Under the pieces are notes generated by a model. The model had not been told where the DNA came from. It did not search any database and was given only the letters and a program-made list of their open reading frames with translations. From NCBI GenBank assembly GCA_002159155.1, contig LZRQ01000118.1:1-10898 (forward strand): 10,898 nt of DNA. The letters are read 5' to 3'. This document shows, one piece after another, positions 1-7,151 of the stretch (the stretch's first letter is position 1; the number at the start of each line of letters is the position of its first letter). This DNA comes from Firmicutes bacterium ZCTH02-B6. Its GTDB lineage: Bacteria > Bacillota > Limnochordia > Limnochordales > ZCTH02-B6. The translations under genes were made by a program, and so were the position numbers.

Positions 1-578
1 CCGCCGATGACCGTCACCGACGGGCAGCCTAAGGCCTTGGCCACGGCCACGTGCAACAGCCCGATCGCGCCCACGCCGATGATGACCACGCTGTCTACGT
101 CGCCCAACCGCCGCCACCCCCGCACGATGCACGCAAGCGGCTCCAGCAGGGCCGCCTCGGCAAAGGAGAGGTGCTCCGGTTTCGGGAAAACGTGGCGGCG
201 CACGACCTTGGCCGGCAGGAGCACGTAGTCGGCGTACGCGCCCAGCGCGATGCCGTCAAACAAGTGCAGGCAGTGGTTGTAGAGCCCCTTGGCGCACGCC
301 GGGCACTCCCCGCAGGGCGCCGTCGGCACCCACATCACCGCGTCGCCCGGCTGGAACCGTTCGATGCCCTCGCCGGCCGCGACGACGGTGCCCGACGCCT
401 CATGTCCCAACGGCCCCGGGACCGGCAGCTTCGCGTGCCCACGGCGGTACGTCTTGAGATCGGTGCCGCAGGTGAGCGCGGCGTGAACCCGCACCAGCAA
501 TTGGCCGGGGCCCGGCTCAGGGGTGGCGAGCTCCCGGAAGGTGAGGGTGCGGATGGCTTCCAAATACGCTTGCTTCAT
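1..578 (-). CDS. Zinc-dependent MDR alcohol/polyol dehydrogenase (N-terminal 192 residues, cut by window edge)
   Basis: Medium-chain zinc dehydrogenase that would oxidise an alcohol or polyol with NAD(P); substrate not determinable. Translating the minus strand from the ATG at 578 gives a clean family N-terminus: catalytic-zinc Cys37 in a CGTD motif, GHE at 58-60 (zinc ligand His59), the four structural-zinc cysteines at 89, 92, 95 and 103 (C-x2-C-x2-C-x7-C), LLEP with Glu146, and the Rossmann motif GVGAIG at 168-173. The CGTD and LLEP motifs resemble the threonine/sorbitol dehydrogenase branch. A GAGGTC ribosome-binding site lies 5 nt upstream of the start. It follows the amidohydrolase gene on the same strand by 66 bp, so the two are probably co-transcribed. 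About half of a usual 340-residue protein is visible; the C-terminus and rest of the cofactor domain lie outside the window. Family assignment is firm. Confidence 0.93.
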   Translation of the reverse strand, partial: MKQAYLEAIRTLTFRELATPEPGPGQLLVRVHAALTCGTDLKTYRRGHAKLPVPGPLGHEASGTVVAAGEGIERFQPGDAVMWVPTAPCGECPACAKGLYNHCLHLFDGIALGAYADYVLLPAKVVRRHVFPKPEHLSFAEAALLEPLACIVRGWRRLGDVDSVVIIGVGAIGLLHVAVAKALGCPSVTVIG

Positions 579-644
579 GGTGTGACCTCGCTTGCACGAA
601 ACGATGTCCAACAGTTACGCGGTGGTCCGCGGAATACCTGCCCG

Positions 645-2294
645 TCACGGGGTTTCCCCGAGGCGATCATGCACGATTCGCCCGCCGCAGAGGGTGAGGT
701 CGATCTCGGTGGCCAGCAGCTCCTCCGGGCCGATGCTGAACACGTCTCGCGACAGCACCGCCACGTCCGCCAGGAAACCTGGCGCCAGCAGCCCCTTATG
801 GGTTTCGTCGAAGGTCGTGTGCGCGCTGGCGGTGGTGTAAGCGGCCAGGGCTTGGTAGATGTCGACGCACTGGTCCGGCCCATGTACCCGTCCGCTGGTC
901 GTCTTGCGGGTGAGCATGGCGTAGACGCCCAGCAGCGGGTTCACCGGACAGACGGGGGCGTCGGAGCTGGCCGACGGGTTGAGCCCCCGCTCAAGGAACG
1001 TGCGCATCGGGTACGCCTGGCTCACCCGCTCTTGGTCCAGGTGGCGCAGGTAGCCGTCGCCGAAAATGTACATGAACACCGGCTGCGGCACCGGCACCAC
1101 GCCCAGGCGGGCCATGCGATCAAGCTGCGCCGGCTGCACGTAGCCGCAGTGCTCGATACGGTGGCGAGCGTCCTCACGGGGGTGCTCCTTGAGCACCGTT
1201 TCGTACGCGTCCAGCACTTGCTCGATGGCCGCGTCGCCGATGGCGTGGATGGCCACCTGCCAGCCGCGCCGGTGGTAACGGCGCACCTGCTCGGTGAGGT
1301 CATCCAGAGTGTGGGTCAAGATGCCGTAGGAGGTGCCGTCCAGATACGGCCGGCTGAAGGCCGCACTGCGCCCGCTGGCGCTGCCGTCGGCGAAAAACTT
1401 CACCGGGCCCAGGCGCAGGACGTCGTCGCCAAAGCCGGTGGCCAGGCCCGCCTCCAGCGCCGCCGGGGCGATGGGGACGCCGCCCAGGGCTTCGTCGCCC
1501 AAAAGGCTCAAGGTAAAACGCACCGTCAGCCGCCCCTGCCGCCGGGCCGCTTGGTAGGCCGCAAGGTCGTCCGCACCGCCGACGAGCCCGACGCCGGCGT
1601 CGGTGACGCTGGTCACGCCCCAACGGCTGTACTCGCGCGCCGCCCACGCGATGGCGGCGACGAGGTCGTCCAGGCCGGGCGGCGGTACGTGCGACAGCAC
1701 CCGTTGCATGGCGTTGTCCACCACCAGCCCCGTCAGGCGTCCGCCGTCCCGCTGGAAACTGCCCCCGGACGGGTCGGGCTCAGCCTCCGTGATGCCGCAG
1801 GCCTCCAGCGCCCGGGAATTGGCCACACCCATGTGCAGGTCCGTGCGGATGACAAACACCGGGTGGTGGGGGGCTGCCACGTCCAGGTCGTCCCGGGTCG
1901 GGTGGCGCCCTTCCGTCAAATGCGCGTCGTCGTATCCGGCCGCCAAGATCCACGTCCCCGGCGGTCGGAGCGCCGCAGCGGCGCGGATTTTCTCTTGGAT
2001 ATCACGGATGGAGCGGACAACCCTAGGGCTCACATCGATACGGGTGCCGTGCAGCCCCAAGGTGATGGGATGGGCGTGAGCATCGTTGAAACCAGGGATG
2101 GCCGTGCGCCCCCGCAGGTCGATGACGCGGGTACGGGGTCCCGCAAGGGCCATCAGGTCCGCCGTAGGGCCAACGGCCAGCACCCGGCCGCCGGAAACGG
2201 CCAGCGCCTCCTCCATATGCCGGGCCGAGCCGCCCGGCCAGATGCGGCCGTTGATGAGCAAGAGATCGGCGTGCAGCCCCCTCGCGTGAGACAA
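645..2294 (-). CDS. YtcJ-type amidohydrolase (amidohydrolase family 3)
   Basis: Metal-dependent hydrolase of the amidohydrolase superfamily, YtcJ / N-substituted formamide deformylase branch; real substrate unknown. The 549-residue product has the family order: N-terminal beta-sandwich start (ADLLLINGRI), metal-binding HxH at His73/His75 (FNDAHAHP), a candidate bridging Lys299 in GPVKFFADGS, His350 (IHAIGDAA), His382 (RIEHCGY) and Asp445 (SSDAPV), then a C-terminal sandwich ending in CGGRIVHD. Length fits the family (about 530-560). I chose the TTG at 2294 because AAAGGGGTG lies 7 nt upstream; an ATG at 2444 would add 50 arginine/proline-rich residues with no family similarity and would run through the shared control region. 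It is divergent from korA and upstream of the alcohol dehydrogenase. It could be annotated simply as 'amidohydrolase'. Family certain, start probable. Confidence 0.92.
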   Translation of the reverse strand: MSHARGLHADLLLINGRIWPGGSARHMEEALAVSGGRVLAVGPTADLMALAGPRTRVIDLRGRTAIPGFNDAHAHPITLGLHGTRIDVSPRVVRSIRDIQEKIRAAAALRPPGTWILAAGYDDAHLTEGRHPTRDDLDVAAPHHPVFVIRTDLHMGVANSRALEACGITEAEPDPSGGSFQRDGGRLTGLVVDNAMQRVLSHVPPPGLDDLVAAIAWAAREYSRWGVTSVTDAGVGLVGGADDLAAYQAARRQGRLTVRFTLSLLGDEALGGVPIAPAALEAGLATGFGDDVLRLGPVKFFADGSASGRSAAFSRPYLDGTSYGILTHTLDDLTEQVRRYHRRGWQVAIHAIGDAAIEQVLDAYETVLKEHPREDARHRIEHCGYVQPAQLDRMARLGVVPVPQPVFMYIFGDGYLRHLDQERVSQAYPMRTFLERGLNPSASSDAPVCPVNPLLGVYAMLTRKTTSGRVHGPDQCVDIYQALAAYTTASAHTTFDETHKGLLAPGFLADVAVLSRDVFSIGPEELLATEIDLTLCGGRIVHDRLGETP

Positions 2295-2301
2295 GCGGAG
2301 A

Positions 2302-2310
2302 CACCCCTTT
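2302..2310 (-). promoter_or_regulatory. Ribosome-binding site that fixes the TTG start of the amidohydrolase
   Basis: On the minus strand AAAGGGGTG stands 7 nt before TTG at 2294, the same motif type and spacing as the korA site (AAGGGGGTG, 7 nt). This supports the TTG over the more distant ATG at 2444. Confidence 0.7.
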
Positions 2311-2334
2311 CGCCCTGGGACAACTCCAGCAAGC

Positions 2335-2361
2335 AACCCCCTCCAGCGACCGCCGGGGGTT
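2335..2361. repeat. Inverted repeat (7-bp stem, 13-nt loop) in divergent control region
   Basis: AACCCCC at 2335-2341 is the reverse complement of GGGGGTT at 2355-2361. It lies between the divergent amidohydrolase and korA starts and would form a hairpin in either leader. No T-run follows on either strand, so it is not a simple intrinsic terminator. Its role is unknown. Confidence 0.5.
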
Positions 2362-2364
2362 CTT

Positions 2365-2386
2365 CCGAGGCCATGTTCGGCCTTGG
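2365..2386 (+). repeat. Second hairpin (8-bp stem, 6-nt loop) in divergent control region
   Basis: CCGAGGCC (2365-2372) pairs with GGCCTTGG (2379-2386) around the loop ATGTTC, with one G-T wobble when read as plus-strand RNA. On the minus strand the wobble becomes an A-C mismatch, so the fold favours the korA leader. It starts 4 nt after the first hairpin. Confidence 0.4.
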
Positions 2387-2433
2387 GCCGGCGATCCCTG
2401 CGAGGTCCCATCGTCGCCGTTTGGGGCGCCCGT

Positions 2434-2443
2434 TGTCCGGACA
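2434..2443. promoter_or_regulatory. Perfect 10-bp palindrome upstream of korA (possible operator)
   Basis: TGTCCGGACA is self-complementary and ends 8 nt before the korA ribosome-binding site. Its position would suit a repressor operator, but no regulator gene is present in the window and a 10-bp palindrome can arise by chance in GC-rich DNA. Confidence 0.3.
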
Positions 2444-2467
2444 CACTCCGTAAGGGGGTGGGGCAAG

Positions 2468-4252
2468 ATGGCCGCAGAGGGGATGCACGACGATCTTAGC
2501 CTGTCGATCACCATCGGCGGTGACGCCGGGCAAGGGGTGGAGTCCAGCGGGGCACTGCTCACCCAGGCGCTGGCCAGGGGCGGCTGGCACGTCTTTGCCG
2601 TGCCCGACTATCGCTCCCGGATCCGGGGCGGGCACAACTTTTTCCAGATTCGCATCACCCGCCGGCCGAGCCTGTCCCACAGTGACCCGGTTCATCTGCT
2701 CTTGGCCTACACCCGGGAAACCCTCGATGTGCATAAGCCCAACCTAGCCCAGGGCGCGGCCATCATTTACGACGACGGCTTGCGGGTGGACGGCGGGCCG
2801 CTTGCCACCGAAGGTTTCATGCCTATCCCGGCGCCGCTGACCAAGATCGCCGAAGAGCACGGTGCGAAGGTCATGATCAACACGGGCGCCGTCGCGGCGG
2901 CCTGTGGCGTCCTGGGCTTTCCGCTGGAGCCCCTGGTCAGCCTCTTGCACGACACCTACGGCCACAAGGGCAAGAAGGTCGTCGAAGCCAACGAAGCGGT
3001 CGCCCGGGCGGCGTACGGGTGGGCGATGGAACATTACGAGGGCCGCCTCGCGCACGAGCTCCGCCCCGGCCGTGGGCACATGGCCGGCCGCGAGCTCATG
3101 GTTCTCACGGGCAACGAGGCCTTTTGCCTGGGCGCCGTCGTCGGCGGCTGCACGTTCGTCTCCGCTTACCCCATGACGCCCGCGACGCCCATCCTCGAAT
3201 GGTTCGCCGCTCGCGAGCGGGAGTTGGGCGTCGTCACCAAGCACGCGGAGGACGAAATCGCGGCCGTCTGCATGGCCATCGGGGCGGGGTTTGTGGGGGC
3301 GAGGGCGATGGTGCCCACCTCCGGCGGCGGTTTCTCCCTCATGACCGAAGCCTTGGGCATGGCCGGCATGTGCGAGGTGCCGGTCGTCATCGTCAACGTG
3401 CAGCGGGGCGGCCCCTCCACCGGCCTGCCCACCCGCACCGAACAGGGCGACCTTCTGTTTGTCCTGCACGCGTCCCAGGGCGAGTTGCCTCGCATCGTGC
3501 TGGCTCCCGGGACCCACGAGCAGTGTTTCGAAGCGGGGTGGCGGGCCTTTAACCTGGCGGAGAAGTACCAGTGCCCGGTCATCGTGCTGAGCGATCAGTT
3601 CCTGGCCGCAGCCCGCAAGAGCCTCCCCCTGGATGCCTTGACCTTGGACGGCGTGCGCATCGACCGGGGCGCGCTGCTCACCCCGTCCGAGCTCGACCGG
3701 CTGGACGACTCTTACCGGCGATACGCCATGACGGAAACCGGGGTCTCTCCCCGGGCTCTGCCTGGCCACCCGCGGGCGGTGTTTACCGCCACCACCGACG
3801 AGCACGGGGAAGACGGCCACATCACCGAGGAAATTGACCTGCGCGTCGCCATGATGGACAAGCGCATGCGCAAACTGGAGGGGGCGCTGGCCGATATGCG
3901 GGGACCGGATCTTTACGGCCCCGCGGACGCGGACGTGACCCTCATCTGTTGGGGTTCCACCGTCGGGCCGGCCCGGGAAGCGCTGCCCCTCCTCGCAGGC
4001 CAGGGTGTGACCGCCAACGTGCTGCACTTCACGGACATCTGGCCCTTCCCGGTGGACAAGGCGGAGGCGGCCCTGGCCGGTGTGCGCCGGGCCATCGCCG
4101 TGGAGCAAAATTACACGGCTCAGTTTGCACGCTTCCTGCGCATGATGACCGGGTTTGAAGTGGACGGGAGCGTGCGCAAGTACGACGGGCGACCGTTCAG
4201 CCCGCAGCAAATCGCCGCCCGGGTGCTGATGGAGGTGGGCGCACGTGTTTGA
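2468..4252 (+). CDS. korA: 2-oxoacid:ferredoxin oxidoreductase, fused gamma-alpha subunit (KorA type)
   Basis: Large subunit of a CoA-dependent 2-oxoacid:ferredoxin oxidoreductase, most likely 2-oxoglutarate-specific, linking the TCA cycle to ferredoxin. The 594 residues show an N-terminal gamma domain (about 12-190) with GDAGQG at 18-23 and RIRGGHN at 51-57, then the alpha pyrimidine-binding domain with YPMTPAT at 234-240 (the family YPITPxS/T motif), TSGGGFSLM at 284-292 and GPSTGLPT at 315-322, and a C-terminal transketolase-C/PFOR-II-like domain (about 480-594). A fused chain of about 580-600 residues is the usual two-subunit form in aerobic and thermophilic bacteria. The ATG at 2468 is preceded by AAGGGGGTG with 7-nt spacing; the next ATG (2483) has no suitable spacing. 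The stop region overlaps the assigned korB start by 8 nt, implying translational coupling. Substrate preference (2-oxoglutarate versus pyruvate or branched 2-oxoacids) is inferred. Confidence 0.96.
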   Translation: MAAEGMHDDLSLSITIGGDAGQGVESSGALLTQALARGGWHVFAVPDYRSRIRGGHNFFQIRITRRPSLSHSDPVHLLLAYTRETLDVHKPNLAQGAAIIYDDGLRVDGGPLATEGFMPIPAPLTKIAEEHGAKVMINTGAVAAACGVLGFPLEPLVSLLHDTYGHKGKKVVEANEAVARAAYGWAMEHYEGRLAHELRPGRGHMAGRELMVLTGNEAFCLGAVVGGCTFVSAYPMTPATPILEWFAARERELGVVTKHAEDEIAAVCMAIGAGFVGARAMVPTSGGGFSLMTEALGMAGMCEVPVVIVNVQRGGPSTGLPTRTEQGDLLFVLHASQGELPRIVLAPGTHEQCFEAGWRAFNLAEKYQCPVIVLSDQFLAAARKSLPLDALTLDGVRIDRGALLTPSELDRLDDSYRRYAMTETGVSPRALPGHPRAVFTATTDEHGEDGHITEEIDLRVAMMDKRMRKLEGALADMRGPDLYGPADADVTLICWGSTVGPAREALPLLAGQGVTANVLHFTDIWPFPVDKAEAALAGVRRAIAVEQNYTAQFARFLRMMTGFEVDGSVRKYDGRPFSPQQIAARVLMEVGARV

Positions 4253-5258
4253 TGGGGTCAACGGCCATTCCAGCGACGGCCAGCGGCGGCCAGCCGAGGA
4301 GAGGCCGCACCGGCCGTCGGCTGGGGGTGAGCGGCAACACAATGGGCATGACCACGGACCCCGCCATCGCGCCGCGGACGGCGTGCTGGACCTCAAAACG
4401 TACGCCAGCCCTTACAAGCCCACTTGGTGCCCGGGCTGCGGCGACTTTGGGATTCTCTCGGCCATCAAGGCGGCCCTGGTGGAGCTGGAGATTTGGCCGC
4501 ACGAGGTCTTGATCGTGTCTGGCATCGGCTGCGGGAGCAAGCTGCCCCAGTACTTGTACGCGAACGGGTTTATGACGATCCACGGCCGGCCCTTGGCGGT
4601 GGCCACGGGAGCGAAGCTGGCCAACCCCAAGCTGCATGTCTTGGCCGTGAGCGGCGACGGCGACAGCTACGGTATCGGCGGCAACCACTTCCTGCACACG
4701 TGCCGCCGCAACCCGGACATCACCCACATCGTGGAAAACAACCAGATCTACGCGCTGACGAAAGGCCAGTACTCGCCCACGAGCGAACCCGGTTTCCGCA
4801 CGACGACGTCGCCCGACGGCGTGTTTGAAATGCCGGTCAACCCGGTGGCCGTCGCTCTCGCGGCCGGCGCCGGTTTCATCGCGCGCTCCTTTGCCGGCGA
4901 ACCCAAACACCTCAAGCAGATGATCATGGCCGCCATGCAGCACCCGGGCTATGCCCTGGTGGACGTGCTCCAGCCGTGCGTCGCCTTTAACAAGGTCAAC
5001 ACTTACAACTGGTACGCCGAGCGCATTTACGACGTGGCCAACGACGACACGTACGATCCGACAAACCCACGCGACGCCTGGGAGCGGGGTACGGAGTGGG
5101 GCGAGCGCATCCCCATCGGGATCCTGTACCGCCGGGAGGGCGTGCCACCGTACGAAACCAACGTGTCGGCCCTCCAGGACGGTGCGCCCGTCGAGCGGGA
5201 CCTGGCCAAGCGGCTCGACCCGGTCCTGCTGGAGCAGCTGAAACGGGCTTACGTATAG
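4245..5258 (+). CDS. korB: 2-oxoacid:ferredoxin oxidoreductase, beta subunit (KorB type), with unusual N-terminal extension
   Basis: Thiamine-diphosphate subunit of the KorAB enzyme, catalysing decarboxylation and passing electrons to its [4Fe-4S] cluster. From the GTG at 4245 the product has 337 residues. Cys62 and Cys65 (WCPGCGDFG), Cys96 (GIGCGSK) and Cys245 (QPCVAFN) match the four cluster cysteines of the family in spacing. TPP/Mg binding is shown by GDGDSYGIGGNH (137-148) and ENNQIYALTKGQ (164-175). The conserved protein begins near residue 47-52 and would be about 290 residues, the usual size. The first 46 residues are His/Arg/Gly-rich and family-unlike. The GTG at 4245 has GGAGGTG 7 nt upstream and overlaps korA; an internal GTG at 4383 gives the family length but has no ribosome-binding site; a frameshift is a third option. 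Function is certain, the start is not. Confidence 0.94.
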   Translation: MFDGVNGHSSDGQRRPAEERPHRPSAGGERQHNGHDHGPRHRAADGVLDLKTYASPYKPTWCPGCGDFGILSAIKAALVELEIWPHEVLIVSGIGCGSKLPQYLYANGFMTIHGRPLAVATGAKLANPKLHVLAVSGDGDSYGIGGNHFLHTCRRNPDITHIVENNQIYALTKGQYSPTSEPGFRTTTSPDGVFEMPVNPVAVALAAGAGFIARSFAGEPKHLKQMIMAAMQHPGYALVDVLQPCVAFNKVNTYNWYAERIYDVANDDTYDPTNPRDAWERGTEWGERIPIGILYRREGVPPYETNVSALQDGAPVERDLAKRLDPVLLEQLKRAYV

Positions 5259-5281
5259 GCGCAGGGTAGGCGGTGGAGAGC

Positions 5282-5722
5282 ATGTGGGACGCGCAGCAGT
5301 TTTACCGGGCGGTGCAACAGCAGGCGGGGCTCCCGTCGTGGGAGGACGCCGTGCGGGCGACCCAGGAGACTTTGCACAGCCTCAAGTACGTGCTGCCGCT
5401 GGACGTCATCCTCACCATGCAGGCGCAGTTGCCGGCCGAGCTGGCCGCGTTGCTGGACGGGGGCAGCGGGGCAATCGATCCGCTCGTGGACCGGGAGGTC
5501 TTTGTCGGGCCGCTGATGAACGTGCTGGATACCGAGGCGGCCATGGACGACAGCCTCGGCGGGCTGGACTTGGTTTCGGTGTACGCCGGCGATGACGCGA
5601 CCCGGCGGGTGCAGGCCGTGTTCGCGGTCCTCAAGCAGGCCCTCGACCCCCACACGGTGGACGCCATCGAGGCGTCTTTGCCCGGCGAGGTTGGGCACTG
5701 GTTCCGAGAAGCGCAAGTTTGA
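5282..5722 (+). CDS. DUF2267 domain protein
   Basis: Small 146-residue helical protein of the DUF2267 family, function unknown. It shows the internal duplication typical of the family: one copy around 26-58 (ATQETLHSLKYVLP ... AQLPAELAALL) and a second around 109-141 (VQAVFAVLKQAL ... ASLPGEVGHWF), both with an LK core and an A-x-LP-x-E signature. No signal peptide or membrane segment is seen. The ATG at 5282 was chosen because AGGCGGTG lies 6 nt upstream and the N-terminus (MWDAQQFYRAV) begins like other family members; an in-frame GTG at 5273 would add three residues. It lies 23 bp after korB on the same strand, so it is probably the last gene of the korAB unit. The next gene's promoter begins at its 3' end. 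Confidence 0.85.
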   Translation: MWDAQQFYRAVQQQAGLPSWEDAVRATQETLHSLKYVLPLDVILTMQAQLPAELAALLDGGSGAIDPLVDREVFVGPLMNVLDTEAAMDDSLGGLDLVSVYAGDDATRRVQAVFAVLKQALDPHTVDAIEASLPGEVGHWFREAQV

Positions 5723-5724
5723 CT

Positions 5725-5756
5725 TTGGACCCAACTTCCGGAACAAGTGCTATAAT
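5725..5756 (+). promoter_or_regulatory. Sigma-A-type promoter with extended -10 for the MFS gene
   Basis: TGCTATAAT at 5748-5756 is a perfect extended -10 element (TGn plus TATAAT), striking in such GC-rich DNA. The best upstream hexamer is TTGGAC at 5725-5730, but the 20-bp spacing is too long for an ideal -35; extended -10 promoters can work without one. Transcription would start near 5763, giving a leader of about 118 nt before the TTG at 5881. Confidence 0.7.
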
Positions 5757-5825
5757 GGACCTTGTAAACCGGGGACGAGCCGCCACAGCGACCGCCATTT
5801 TCCCGGGCGACCATCGCAGCCAGAC

Positions 5826-5842
5826 GCGCGGCGTCGCCGCGC
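5826..5842 (+). repeat. GC-rich hairpin in the MFS leader
   Basis: GCGCGGC (5826-5832) and GCCGCGC (5836-5842) form a perfect 7-bp stem with a GTC loop, 23 nt before the ribosome-binding site AAAAAAGGAAG. There is no following T-run, so it is not a terminator. It could shape mRNA stability or translation; no known riboswitch is recognised. Confidence 0.35.
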
Positions 5843-5880
5843 CGCCACGCCGGGGCCTGCGGAAAAAAGGAAGACCTTCC

Positions 5881-7095
5881 TTGGCGATTCCCTATTATCG
5901 AAAAAACCTGTATGTGATGTGGGTAGCCGTATTTCTCGTCTCGGCCAGCTGGACGCAGGTGATGCCGTTCTTGCCGCTGTTTTTGGCCGAGATGGGCGTG
6001 GACGAGGGCCTCAACACGTGGTCGGGCATCGTCCTCAGCGCCCACTTCGTGACGGCCATCTGGATGGTGCCGGTGTGGGGAAAGCTCGCGGACAAGTACG
6101 GCCGCAAGCCCATGGCGGTGCGGGCCGGCTTCGCGCTGAGCCTGTTGTACTTCCTCACCAGCCTTGCAACGGCCCCGTGGCACGTGGCGGTGCTGCGGCT
6201 CCTCAACGGGGCGCTGACCGGGTTCATCCCGATGTCCATTGCGCTGGTCGGCACCAACACGCCGCCCCAGTACGCGGCGCGCTACGTCGCGTCGGTGCAG
6301 ACGGCGTCGGCCGCAGGCACCATCATCGGCCCGGTCATCGGGGGCACCCTGGCGGCCATTTTCGGCGTGCGGGGTTCATTGACGGCCTCGAGTGTGCTCG
6401 TCTTCATCTCCACTCTGCTTACCCTGTTCCTGGTGACGGAGCGCCGGCGCCCGGAGCCCGGCGAGCCCACCACGCTTCTGGCGGACTTTCGCACCGCCTT
6501 GAGCATACCCAGCATGTGGGTGGCGATGTTTATCAGCATGGTCGGTCAGGCGGCCAGCATGGGCGTGCAGCCGGTGCTCGTGCTGCACCTGGAGGCTCTG
6601 CTGGGGCATGCCGCAAGCCCGTTCTTGAGCGGCCTCATCCTGGCGCTGCCGGGCCTCGCCCTTTTCTTGAGCGCCACCCGCTGGGTCGGCCTGTTGGACC
6701 GTTATCCGCTGCAGCACGTGGCGTTCATCGCCTTCGTCGGCGCTGGAGCGGGCTACATCTTGTGCGGGCTGCTTGGGTACATCTGGGCATTTGTGCCCCT
6801 GTTCTTCCTGGCCAGCGTCTTCGCGGCCGCGTTTAGGCCCGTGGGCGCGGCGGTGGTGACGTTGGATGTGCCGGAGCATTTCCGCGGCCGGGCTTTTGCC
6901 CTGCAGACGTCGGCCACCACCATGGGCGGGCTCATCGGACCGCTGGTGTCGGGCGTGACCGCGGACTGGCTGGGCCGGGCCGCGGTCTTTGTCGTCTTGG
7001 GAGTGGCGCTCTTGGCCAGTCCCACTGTGATTTCCCGGCACTTGGCCCACGCGCAGAGCAGCAACGCCGTCGAAGAGCAGGCCCGATCGGTTTAG
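5881..7095 (+). CDS. MFS efflux transporter, MdtG-like
   Basis: Inner-membrane drug/proton antiporter-type protein of the major facilitator superfamily, 404 residues, with about 12 hydrophobic segments. TM1 is about 11-33, ending in WTQVMPFLPLFLAEMG as in MdtG-like multidrug exporters. The MFS motif A lies between TM2 and TM3 as GKLADKYGRKP (67-77). A charged central loop (ERRRPEPGEP) separates the halves. The TTG at 5881 is preferred: it follows AAAGGAAG by 7 nt and gives a standard cytoplasmic N-terminus. The upstream in-frame TTG at 5719 would precede the promoter's -10 box and add 54 residues of low-complexity leader. It has its own promoter at the end of the DUF2267 gene and lies 56 bp before the cyclic amidohydrolase gene, probably co-transcribed. 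Substrate unknown. Confidence 0.9.
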   Translation: MAIPYYRKNLYVMWVAVFLVSASWTQVMPFLPLFLAEMGVDEGLNTWSGIVLSAHFVTAIWMVPVWGKLADKYGRKPMAVRAGFALSLLYFLTSLATAPWHVAVLRLLNGALTGFIPMSIALVGTNTPPQYAARYVASVQTASAAGTIIGPVIGGTLAAIFGVRGSLTASSVLVFISTLLTLFLVTERRRPEPGEPTTLLADFRTALSIPSMWVAMFISMVGQAASMGVQPVLVLHLEALLGHAASPFLSGLILALPGLALFLSATRWVGLLDRYPLQHVAFIAFVGAGAGYILCGLLGYIWAFVPLFFLASVFAAAFRPVGAAVVTLDVPEHFRGRAFALQTSATTMGGLIGPLVSGVTADWLGRAAVFVVLGVALLASPTVISRHLAHAQSSNAVEEQARSV

Positions 7096-7151
7096 CCCAG
7101 ATAAGCGGTCCAAATTGCCGCAACCCGGTCGCGGCTGAGGAGGAACGGCCC

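Noticed and set aside
641..660. Short overlapping hairpins (CCCGT/ACGGG and CGGGG/CCCCG) at the end of the amidohydrolase gene as a terminator
   Set aside because: Stems are only 5 bp, lie partly in coding sequence and have no T-run; the downstream dehydrogenase is probably co-transcribed.
51..2453. Plus-strand open frame of 800 codons opposite the amidohydrolase and dehydrogenase
   Set aside because: It is antisense to two genes with intact catalytic motifs. Its product is Arg/Gly/Ala/His/Pro/Val-rich with no recognisable domain, as expected from GC-rich codon use on the other strand.
2744..4396. Minus-strand open frame of 550 codons opposite korA
   Set aside because: Antisense shadow of korA; composition is Gly/His/Arg/Ala-rich with no motifs, and korA is plainly coding.
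5719..5756. TTGACT at 5719-5724 as the -35 of the MFS promoter
   Set aside because: It is a good hexamer but lies 26 bp from the TATAAT box, too far for sigma-A.
5592..6836. Plus-strand open frame of 414 codons overlapping the MFS gene
   Set aside because: Out-of-frame shadow: the product is Arg/Gly/His-rich and lacks transmembrane segments, while the other frame gives a complete MFS protein.
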